64,000 bases of DNA from Blautia liquoris (GTDB taxonomy: Bacteria > Bacillota > Clostridia > Lachnospirales > Lachnospiraceae), in assembly GCF_015159595.1 (NCBI RefSeq), contig NZ_CP063304.1, positions 558,001-622,000 on the forward strand, in the 5' to 3' direction. Every line of letters starts with the position of its first letter. Position 1 is the first letter of the stretch. Below are positions 19,158 through 26,867 of the stretch, piece by piece. The notes under the pieces are model-generated. The model did no database searches. It saw nothing but the letters and a program-made list of their open reading frames with translations, and was not told where the DNA came from. A program made the position numbers and the translations under genes.

Positions 19158-20066
19158 ATGTTTGAATTTATGAAAACTTTCACCGTACGTGCAAACTACG
19201 AATGTCGTAAAGATGGTATCCTCCCCGGATATCTCGGATCGACAATACGCGGAATTTTGGGTCATTGTATCCGCGAGACTTATTGTCAGGAGAAAGACAA
19301 AAAATGTTTTCTATGTGAGAGACGAGAAGACTGTATGTATGTCCGCTGTTTTAATAACACAGGTGGGGAAGCCGGTGCGGTGAATCCATATAACATCTAT
19401 GTGCATGGACAGGGGAAAGAAAAGTGGGAGAAAGGTGATACTTGTGTTTTTGACCTCACACTGCTGGGCACCGCAACAGAATATGCAGAGGTCTATCTGG
19501 CAGCACTGATTGATGCAGAAAAAAAAGGGTGGGGCGCTGCCCGACTGCCATTCAGGCTCATTCATGTTACAGATTCAAAATCCGGGAAAATGCTCTATGC
19601 CAGAGGAAAAAGCTGGCTTCACAACTTGAATCCAACGATACTATCAATTGAGGAGAGGAATGCCTCATATGCCTGTATAAATTTTGATACGCCGCTCAGA
19701 ATAGTTTCCAGTGGAAAGCTGCTGCGGAACCTGCCATTTGATGTGTTGATTCAATTTCTGAGCCGGAGGATGTCACTGATCACGCAGAAGTACACCGATG
19801 TCTGCCTGGAATGGGACACGGAGATGATGCTCCAACAGGCAGCACAGATTCGGATTGCTGATGAAAGCTGGAGGGAAGTTCCCTTTTCCAGATATTCGAT
19901 AAATCAAAAAACTGGAAAACTAGAACTCGATGCGATTTTCGGTTGGGTTTTGTATGAGGGGGATTTATCCTGCTTTGTGCCACTTCTGGAGGCGGGAAAA
20001 TATGTTCACATCGGGAAAGGAGCAACTATTGGTTTTGGGCACTATGAGGTGTTTTACGATTCATAA
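19158..20066 (+). CDS. cas6: Cas6-family CRISPR pre-crRNA endoribonuclease (type III associated)
   Basis: This 302-residue RAMP protein opens the type III operon. It shows the N-terminal LPGYLGSTIRGILGHC block, a cysteine cluster (CxxEKDKKCFLCERREDC) near residues 45-65, TPLRIVSSGKL in the middle, and the C-terminal glycine-rich loop GKGATIGFGHYEV. This pattern is that of the Cas6 group usually found beside III-D and other type III modules. It should cut pre-crRNA within repeats to give an 8-nt 5' tag. A longer open frame starts at 19053, but that lies upstream of the promoter; GGGGGA precedes 19158. The catalytic residues of this group are not conserved enough for me to assign. Confidence 0.85.
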   Translation: MFEFMKTFTVRANYECRKDGILPGYLGSTIRGILGHCIRETYCQEKDKKCFLCERREDCMYVRCFNNTGGEAGAVNPYNIYVHGQGKEKWEKGDTCVFDLTLLGTATEYAEVYLAALIDAEKKGWGAARLPFRLIHVTDSKSGKMLYARGKSWLHNLNPTILSIEERNASYACINFDTPLRIVSSGKLLRNLPFDVLIQFLSRRMSLITQKYTDVCLEWDTEMMLQQAAQIRIADESWREVPFSRYSINQKTGKLELDAIFGWVLYEGDLSCFVPLLEAGKYVHIGKGATIGFGHYEVFYDS

Positions 20067-20109
20067 TGTTTCTTAATAATATATGAAAATACTAAGGAGA
20101 AGATAAGAA

Positions 20110-21096
20110 ATGTGTGCAAAAGAAAAGAGTGAAAAGAAAACGGTCAGTTATGAAACTGTACTGAAATCATTAGGAGACAACTATGTGGAGATTGAACGGT
20201 CGATTGTGAATCAGTTATTGCTGGAAGTGCCCAATCACCACCTGACAACAGGAACTTACCGGGAAAAGGTATGGCAGGAATTGTTCGAAATGGTGATTCC
20301 GAAAAAGTATCGCATGGAACAAAGCGTATTTATTATTGATTCTTTTGGTAATATATCTAAAGAGGTCGATTTGGCAATTTTTGATGAACTCTATACACCG
20401 TATATATTCAATTACGGAAAAATCAAATTTATACCAATTGAAGCCGTGGCAGCAGTGGTTCAGTGTAAAAGTAGGAATCCAGATGAAGAAGGACTTGATA
20501 AGTGGGTAGAATCAATTAATGGTCTGATAACATCGTTTGATTCCGTAGCCAGACAGGCCACTGCTATGACGGATAATTTAAGTGAGTTGCTAAAGGAAAT
20601 AGAACCTCGGAAAAAAGTAACACAGACAGCAACGCGCCCTATTGAAATATTATGTATGCTTGAGGGTGAGGATGCTATGGAAAAATATGAGGAGTATTTT
20701 GATATAATATTATCGTCAAAGTACTCTGATAAAAGAGAGGATAACAAATTATGCAAATTAATACCAAATTCTTGTCGGAGTTTAAAAGAATGGAACACTG
20801 CGTTAAATCATTCATTTATGAATGGAAGTATGGGCAAGGGAGACATAGATTATCGTCAGAAAAAAATAGCGGAAATTGAGAATGATCGACCACATATCCT
20901 TGAGGATTTGAAAGTTTTGAAAGGTAACCCAAAGGAGGAAAATGTAATTCTCTCGCTGGTTTTCCAACTGAATCAATTGCTGATGATTATCAATAACCCG
21001 ATGCTTTTCCCTCATCGTGCCTATGCGAACAGATTCAGTAAAATCTTACAAGGGAAAGAGCAAACAAAGGATAAGCAGTCAAAGGAGAAAAAATAA
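20110..21096 (+). CDS. DUF6602-like protein, putative PD-(D/E)XK nuclease inside the type III operon
   Basis: This 328-residue protein resembles DUF6602-type proteins. Its N-terminal half reads as a restriction-endonuclease-like core: E52 in TYREKVWQEL (helix), D87 in KEVDLAIFD (strand), and Q118-x-K120 in AVAAVVQCKS (strand), with Q where E is more usual. The C-terminal half (about 190-328) is predominantly helical, ending in a Lys-rich tail. It is not a standard Cas protein. It starts 43 bp after cas6 with an AAGGAGAAG site, and its stop abuts the cas10 ATG, so it is co-expressed with the effector. A role as an ancillary effector nuclease is inference. It could also be an unrelated passenger. 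Confidence 0.7.
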   Translation: MCAKEKSEKKTVSYETVLKSLGDNYVEIERSIVNQLLLEVPNHHLTTGTYREKVWQELFEMVIPKKYRMEQSVFIIDSFGNISKEVDLAIFDELYTPYIFNYGKIKFIPIEAVAAVVQCKSRNPDEEGLDKWVESINGLITSFDSVARQATAMTDNLSELLKEIEPRKKVTQTATRPIEILCMLEGEDAMEKYEEYFDIILSSKYSDKREDNKLCKLIPNSCRSLKEWNTALNHSFMNGSMGKGDIDYRQKKIAEIENDRPHILEDLKVLKGNPKEENVILSLVFQLNQLLMIINNPMLFPHRAYANRFSKILQGKEQTKDKQSKEKK

Positions 21097-22659
21097 ATGA
21101 GTTACATATTGGCGAAGTTTGATGTCAGCGGAATTCAGGACTATATTTTTGCGACAAACCGTCTGCAGGAAAATGCCGGCGCATCTTATCAGGTGACTCG
21201 TGTTCTGGACGAGTTCCTGATAGATACATGCGACGAAGTATTGGGGGAGGAAGCCGTGGTGGATGAAGGGCCAGAGGAGACAAGTTTGCGTCTGCCAGGG
21301 AAAGAGAGTAGCGAAGCCGAAATCCTGTATATTGGCGGCGGTAATGCAATGGTATTATTCCGCAACAGGGGTACGTATGAAGAGGTGAGAAAAAAGCTGA
21401 CCTATAAAGTCATGAAAGATTGTCAGGGCATCTATCTGGCGGTTGCATGTATCGAGACGGAGCTGAAGGATTTTTTAAAAGACAGAGAGAAGTTAGATAC
21501 GCAGCTGGCGCAAGTCAAGCGCCGCATGGTGCGAATACCAAACTATTCTCCATTTCCCGTAGTCGAACAGGATAATGATACCCACCAGCCAATTACTGCG
21601 ATATCCATTCGGAAAAATGCCAGTGGCGACAGCGTCGAATACATCACGGAAATTCAGCGCCAAAAAAGGGAAGGTTACGAGCTTATCAGCCGAAACAAAA
21701 ATCTGTTTCCGGAGTTAGAGAATGGACAACGCTATAAATATCCGAAAGAAATGGAGGTGCTTTCCAAACGGCGTGGAGAGGACAGCACAATTGCGGTTGT
21801 TCACATTGATGGCAATGGTATGGGGAACCGCATGCATCAGATTCTAACGAAAAACAGAAATTATGATAAGGCAATTCCCGCCTTGCGCAAAGAATCGCAA
21901 GAGATTGCGAAACTTTTTCGTGAAAGTTATCAAGAGGTGCTGCAGGAATTGGTGCAATGGCAAGTGGATAATAAGCCGCGGACGAATATAAATCAAGAGG
22001 ATAAAGAATTGCTGTTGCCGTTGCGGCCAATTCTCATGGACGGCGATGACTTCACATTTCTGTGCACGGCAGAACTGGCTGTCCCGATGGCAGCGGGCTT
22101 TATCAAGAAACTGATGGACAGGCAGAAAGGCAGGGAAGAGATCATCACAGCCTGTGGCGGAATTGCCTTTGTCCATAGTCATTTTCCATTTCGAATTGCC
22201 TACTCTATTGCGGAGGAATCCTGCGCAAGGGCTAAGAAAAGCTGGTATCAAAGGCATCAAAGTAAAGAACAACAGGTTTTTGGGTATCTGGATTTTCAGG
22301 TGATAAAGGGAAGTGAACTGACCTGGCAGACAGAGGATACCAGATGGAAAAATCGTCCATATATGATCCCTCTAAAGGAAACGCAAAGGGATAAAAATTC
22401 ACTGAAATCTCTCATACATACGTTAGATGCGATGCAGAGTTGGCCATCAGGGAGATTACATAAAATCTATGCTGCACTCCAAAGAGGAGATTCCTCCATG
22501 CAACTGTTAGAACGTGAATTTGAGTCGAGGGGCTATCACCTGGAGAAACTGACCCAAGGAAGATGGGAAGAATCCCCGCTCTTTGATGCATTGGAGCTGC
22601 AGGGATTGTGTCAAACAGACTTGTTAAAGCGTTTTACAGATATAGCGAGGTGCAAATAG
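21097..22659 (+). CDS. cas10: Cas10-like large subunit, HD-less, with variant DGDD palm motif
   Basis: This 520-residue protein starts KFDVSGIQDYIFATNRLQE, as in Cas10/Cmr2 palm domains, and has no N-terminal HD nuclease domain. The first palm has a degenerate GGGN at 80-83. The second palm has AVVHIDGNGMG (D238) and, in place of GGDD, D315-G-D317-D318 in LMDGDDFTFLC. Both metal-binding aspartates are retained, so cyclic oligoadenylate synthesis remains possible. A C-terminal helical D4-like region follows. At 520 residues it is short for Cas10, consistent with loss of HD as described for III-D. Its ATG directly follows the upstream stop. No CARF-domain effector is encoded in the window. Confidence 0.85.
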   Translation: MSYILAKFDVSGIQDYIFATNRLQENAGASYQVTRVLDEFLIDTCDEVLGEEAVVDEGPEETSLRLPGKESSEAEILYIGGGNAMVLFRNRGTYEEVRKKLTYKVMKDCQGIYLAVACIETELKDFLKDREKLDTQLAQVKRRMVRIPNYSPFPVVEQDNDTHQPITAISIRKNASGDSVEYITEIQRQKREGYELISRNKNLFPELENGQRYKYPKEMEVLSKRRGEDSTIAVVHIDGNGMGNRMHQILTKNRNYDKAIPALRKESQEIAKLFRESYQEVLQELVQWQVDNKPRTNINQEDKELLLPLRPILMDGDDFTFLCTAELAVPMAAGFIKKLMDRQKGREEIITACGGIAFVHSHFPFRIAYSIAEESCARAKKSWYQRHQSKEQQVFGYLDFQVIKGSELTWQTEDTRWKNRPYMIPLKETQRDKNSLKSLIHTLDAMQSWPSGRLHKIYAALQRGDSSMQLLEREFESRGYHLEKLTQGRWEESPLFDALELQGLCQTDLLKRFTDIARCK

Positions 22660-24846
22660 ATGAAGCGATGGAATTTAAAGATTGAATTAATGAGTTATTT
22701 CTGTACAACAGATGGCGAAAATGCACCGGGGCTGATTCATGACAAGACGGCTCTGGACCATGGGATTCCTTATATTCCGGCAAAGCGTATCAAAGGCTGC
22801 CTGCTGGAAGCTGCAAAGGAGATGGCGGATAATGATGAGATTGAACAGGAGATGCTGCCACGCATATTTGGCAGACCAGGACAGGAACAGGGTGAGGGGA
22901 TTCGTCTGGGCGATGGATACTTATGCCGGATTCCGGGATATCTTTTAAAGCAGGAGACAGATGTAGAGATTTCGAGAGAGGAGTATCTTGCATTTCAAAA
23001 GATAATGGAAAAAAATTCAGAGTTTTCTGCTGACTGGCTGGAAGAGATCTTTACCAGAAGGCAAACACGAACTGCGCTGGAGGAATCCCAAATTGCGGAG
23101 AAACATTCGCTGCGAACGATTCAGGTGGTTCCGGCCGGTATGGTTTTCAATTGTCCGATTGAAGGAGAACTCGAAGAGAAAGAAAAAGACATCTTGTGTT
23201 GGTGTGCAAAAGGAATGCGCCATATGGGACTTGGCATTTCCAGGGGGATGGGAGAGGTTCACTGTGTACTGGAAGAAATCAAAGAAACGAAAACATGTGA
23301 GCAATCGCGTGAGCCGACTGAACAATTCCCACTCGAAGCAGAGGTAAGCCTGTCCTATGAGATTGAGCTTCAGATGCCGGTGGTTTTAGCGGCAGACGCT
23401 GAGAGTGGAAGTGACTATATTCCGGCCAGCACGATAGCGGGTGCATTGGCAGGAATGTATATTCAGAGACATTCACTGGGAAAAGATGCTCATACGGATG
23501 CTGGATTTCGAAGAATCTTTCTACGAGACGGCGTACAGTTTGGCCATGCGTTTTTTAAAAAAGAAAATCTGGAATATTACCCCTGTCCTAGAGTCATAGC
23601 ACTGGTAAAGGAGCATCCGGAGCAGTGGCTTTATATTATGGATGATGTTTCGGCGGAAGTGAGACGTAAGAAAATATCCGGACAGATTGCTTTTCCGAAC
23701 GGAAAGGAGAATACAATAGCAATTGCATCACCTCGAAAAGAGATTCATTTTCACCACGCAAGACCGGAAAATCGGGGGATTGCACATCCGCTCAATGACA
23801 GAGTTAAGAACAGCGAAGAAAACATGGGTCAATTTTTCCAGTATACGGCGTTGTCAAAAGGACAGACATTTAGCGGAACTTGGATTGGCAAGTGGGCTGA
23901 TCTTCGGGATTTAATAGAATGTCTAAAAGAACACCAGTACACCTTGATGTTGGGCAGGTCAAGAACCGCCGAATATGGGCGTGCAAGAATTCATACTGGA
24001 GATTTGACTGTATTGGATCATAAGAATAAAACGACGAGGGGAAAGCAGTGGTTACTGTGGCTGGTAAGTCCCTTGGTTTATAGAAAACAGGACGGAATGT
24101 ATGCGACCGGGTTTGAACCGCTGTTGAAAGATCTGGAAGAAAAACTAGAATGCAACATTACGTCATCGAAAGAGATGTGCGACTACACCGTCTTGGGCGG
24201 ATACAACAGTAAATGGAGACTTCCTGCAAAGACATATCCCGCTTTAGCACCTGGGAGCGTGCTATGTATAGAGACAGACCGGGATATTACCGCAGAAGAA
24301 ATCGAGCAGCAGCGGTGGGGAATGTTGACTGGAAAGGGCTGCGGACAAGTGAAAGTGGAACCGATGGAACACTGGAGAAAACTCGAACAAGTGAAGGAGG
24401 ACTCTCTAAAAAAATGCAGAGGAGGTCTTGTGGAAACGGCTCCAAAAGCCGAACAGAAACAGAACGGGGAGAAATCTGTATTGCTGGATGTTTGTTTGGA
24501 ATATAAAGAGAAGCGATGTCAAGAAGAGCAGGATAAGGATGCAGCATTGCAAGAGCTGGAAGAACATGATAAGGGAAATGATTTTCTACCGGCATCATCG
24601 GCTATTTCGGTATTGGAACATTTAGCCAGAACATTGGATGCAAAACAGAAATCTCAGATAGATAAAATATTAGATAAGGAGGCAGATAAGATTCAAAATG
24701 AGGAAAAAAAGAATATGATTCAAAAATTTCTGAATCCTTGTAATGGAAAATCAAATGCGTTTATCACGTGTTATTTGGATGCTGCAAAGTGGAGAGCGCG
24801 CAATCGGGAGACAGGCTTGAATCAGGAGGAGAGAGTCAATGAATAA
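22660..24846 (+). CDS. csx10: Csx10-like multidomain RAMP (Cas5/Cas7-type fusion with helical tail)
   Basis: This 728-residue protein is encoded directly after cas10. The N-terminus reads like Csx10 (GLIHDKTALDHGIPYIPAKR and IKGCLLEAAKE). Three glycine-rich RAMP loops are seen: GLGISRGMGEV near 188-199, LGRSRTAEYGRARI near 430, and LTGKGCGQVKV near 555. A second domain start is YIPASTIAGALAGMY near 250. Residues 600-728 are charged and helical, compatible with a fused Cas11-like small subunit. In characterised III-D2 complexes this position is filled by a Cas7-Cas5-Cas11 fusion, so it probably holds the crRNA 5' tag and contacts Cas10. The exact domain borders are my estimate. Confidence 0.8.
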   Translation: MKRWNLKIELMSYFCTTDGENAPGLIHDKTALDHGIPYIPAKRIKGCLLEAAKEMADNDEIEQEMLPRIFGRPGQEQGEGIRLGDGYLCRIPGYLLKQETDVEISREEYLAFQKIMEKNSEFSADWLEEIFTRRQTRTALEESQIAEKHSLRTIQVVPAGMVFNCPIEGELEEKEKDILCWCAKGMRHMGLGISRGMGEVHCVLEEIKETKTCEQSREPTEQFPLEAEVSLSYEIELQMPVVLAADAESGSDYIPASTIAGALAGMYIQRHSLGKDAHTDAGFRRIFLRDGVQFGHAFFKKENLEYYPCPRVIALVKEHPEQWLYIMDDVSAEVRRKKISGQIAFPNGKENTIAIASPRKEIHFHHARPENRGIAHPLNDRVKNSEENMGQFFQYTALSKGQTFSGTWIGKWADLRDLIECLKEHQYTLMLGRSRTAEYGRARIHTGDLTVLDHKNKTTRGKQWLLWLVSPLVYRKQDGMYATGFEPLLKDLEEKLECNITSSKEMCDYTVLGGYNSKWRLPAKTYPALAPGSVLCIETDRDITAEEIEQQRWGMLTGKGCGQVKVEPMEHWRKLEQVKEDSLKKCRGGLVETAPKAEQKQNGEKSVLLDVCLEYKEKRCQEEQDKDAALQELEEHDKGNDFLPASSAISVLEHLARTLDAKQKSQIDKILDKEADKIQNEEKKNMIQKFLNPCNGKSNAFITCYLDAAKWRARNRETGLNQEERVNE

Positions 24847-26314
24847 GACAGAAACGCAAAGCAATAAGATATGTGAACGCTTATGTGTGAAAATAACAGC
24901 TTCTCTGGATGCCCCACTTTTGATTGGCTCCGGGGAAGAGGAGCATACAGATGCAGATGTAGTCGTGAATGAACAAGGACAGCCATACATACCTGGGAGT
25001 GCTTTGGCCGGGGCTATGCGCAGATATATGTGCGGGATAGATGACGATGAGATTCCTGTGGGCATGGGAAAAAAGATGACGCCAGCAGATTGGCTGTTCG
25101 GTGCTCCTAAGAATGGGGAGGCAGGAGAAGTCGATGATCGCCAGAGTAGAATATTTGTCTACGATGCCCAACTATTGGATGACGCTAAGATTCAGATTCG
25201 GGATGGGGTAAAGCTGGACGAAAATAAAACCGCAGTTGCCATGGGAAAGTATGAAATGGAAATTGTCGAGCGGGGTGCATCGCTTGTTCTTCGATTTGAG
25301 ATTATTGAACGGGAAGAATGGCTGGAGATCTTTGAGAGTAAGGAAAAGATACAGGAAAAAAATATGGCATGGATTCAATGGCTGCTGCATGGATTTGACA
25401 GCGGAGAGCTTCGGCTGGGGGGCAGGAATAACCGCGGTTTTGGCAAAATAGCGATAAAAGATGTGTATGTCAAGGTGTTTGACATGAGTAAAGCGTATCA
25501 GACATGGTTGAATTGGGACTGGAACCAGCCACATGCTTTTCAAGGAGCACAGCGGATAGAGATTGTGAATAAAAATCAGCTGGAGCATTGTCTGGAAATA
25601 CCGCTGAGCATTCCCGGTACACTCCTCGTTCGTTCCTATAAGACCTCGTTTAGCCGCGAGAATGGACAAGCAGACTATGTCCAATTGACAGTAGGCGGAG
25701 AAGGAAAACAGGCAGTGATTCCCGGCAGCAGCTGGGCAGGAGCATTTCGCAGCCATTTGGTTAAAATCATCCGGGAAATGGGAGCGGATTCCGGCTTTGA
25801 GAAAACACAGAAGATGCTGGAACCCTTATTCGGAAGCTGGATCAGTGGTGAAGAAAAGGAACAAGACTTAAAACCATCTCGACTTGTTTTTGAAGAAACC
25901 TTAGTAGAGGGAGGACATGGACTGCCAACAGCCAGAAATGCGATTGACCGATTTACCGGGGGTACGGTTCAGGGTGCGTTATATGAAGAGATCCCCTGGG
26001 TGCAGGGGTCCGGATTGCTTCGCATTCGCTGGCGAAAAGACCGAATATCCGATGAGAAGGACCTCACAGAAGCTGCTATATGTGGAGTGCTGCTCTGGGC
26101 AATCAAGGATTTGCAAGCAGGTTTTTTTGCTGTGGGTGGAGAAACGGCAGTGGGAAGAGGAATCTGTATGGAACCGAAAAGACCTCTGTCAATTAAATAC
26201 GATGGACAGGAACTGAAAGAGAAGAGACAAGAAGAATATATGCAAGAAGCAGCACAATGGGTACAGGGTTCTAAAAAACAAAATGCCAGGAGGAATGCAA
26301 ATGGACGGATGTGA
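24839..26314 (+). CDS. Tandem Cas7 (Csm3-like double RAMP, Cas7-2x)
   Basis: This 491-residue protein holds two Csm3-like domains in one chain. Domain 1 has LIGSGEEEHTDADVVV (D38/D40), then YIPGSALAGAMRRYM, and the glycine loop LGGRNNRGFGKI near 193-204. Domain 2 has ENGQADYVQL (D279), VIPGSSWAGAFRSHL near 293-307, and GGETAVGRGI near the C-terminus. The aspartates sit where Csm3 carries its target-RNA cleavage residue, so up to two cut sites are likely from this subunit. Start and upstream stop overlap by 8 bases. The domain content and position match the Cas7-2x subunit of III-D2 complexes. Confidence 0.83.
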   Translation: MNKTETQSNKICERLCVKITASLDAPLLIGSGEEEHTDADVVVNEQGQPYIPGSALAGAMRRYMCGIDDDEIPVGMGKKMTPADWLFGAPKNGEAGEVDDRQSRIFVYDAQLLDDAKIQIRDGVKLDENKTAVAMGKYEMEIVERGASLVLRFEIIEREEWLEIFESKEKIQEKNMAWIQWLLHGFDSGELRLGGRNNRGFGKIAIKDVYVKVFDMSKAYQTWLNWDWNQPHAFQGAQRIEIVNKNQLEHCLEIPLSIPGTLLVRSYKTSFSRENGQADYVQLTVGGEGKQAVIPGSSWAGAFRSHLVKIIREMGADSGFEKTQKMLEPLFGSWISGEEKEQDLKPSRLVFEETLVEGGHGLPTARNAIDRFTGGTVQGALYEEIPWVQGSGLLRIRWRKDRISDEKDLTEAAICGVLLWAIKDLQAGFFAVGGETAVGRGICMEPKRPLSIKYDGQELKEKRQEEYMQEAAQWVQGSKKQNARRNANGRM

Positions 26315-26867
26315 AACCTTGACAGAGCTCTCTGAAATAGAGGCCAAGAATCAGATTAGCAGTCAATTCCAGCAACCTGCAAACATATATGCTGTGCTTG
26401 ACGATGCAGTTTGCTTCGGGATATTTCAGTACGATAAATTTTTAATCGCGCCAACCGAAAAGAAAAAATTAGCAGAGTTAGATTGGAAATACCTGCGGGA
26501 ACTTCGTGTTTTTGAGGAGAATCAGGAGCTGCTTTTGCTGCCGGAAGAAACGGGTTCTAACCGATGGACAGGCAGAATACGGCGGGATTCCTCCGAGATT
26601 TTAAATGGCGACAATATCATCAAAGAGAAGCAAAAACTTTGGGGGCATTTAGAAGGCAGCTATCGGGCAGAAGGTGTAGTATGGAGCCTCCTGAAATCGG
26701 AGCGGGGAACCCGGATATGGATTCCGTGGGAAATGAAAGAAAAAGAGGCCGCAATTTGTGTATACAAGTATCTACAGATTCCGGATGAATCAGAGGTACA
26801 GTGTAGCCAGAATGATATTCGAATGGTCGGCTTTTGCTCATGGGGAGGAGGAAATGCAAATGAATAA
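26301..26867 (+). CDS. csx19: Csx19-like type III-D accessory protein
   Basis: This 188-residue protein resembles the Csx19 (all1473/TIGR03984) family. It shows ELRVFEENQELLLLP, then GRIRRDSSE, KLWGHLEGSYR, VVWSLLKSERGTRIWIPWE, and a C-terminal KYLQIPDESEVQCSQNDIRMVGF. In III-D2 complexes Csx19 is a structural subunit of the RNA-guided effector. The start at 26301 is chosen because AGGAGG at 26288-26293 is 7 bases upstream; ATGs at 26283 and 26295 are too early. It overlaps the stop of the double Cas7 and the start of the next RAMP gene, a sign of translational coupling. Confidence 0.78.
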   Translation: MDGCETLTELSEIEAKNQISSQFQQPANIYAVLDDAVCFGIFQYDKFLIAPTEKKKLAELDWKYLRELRVFEENQELLLLPEETGSNRWTGRIRRDSSEILNGDNIIKEKQKLWGHLEGSYRAEGVVWSLLKSERGTRIWIPWEMKEKEAAICVYKYLQIPDESEVQCSQNDIRMVGFCSWGGGNANE

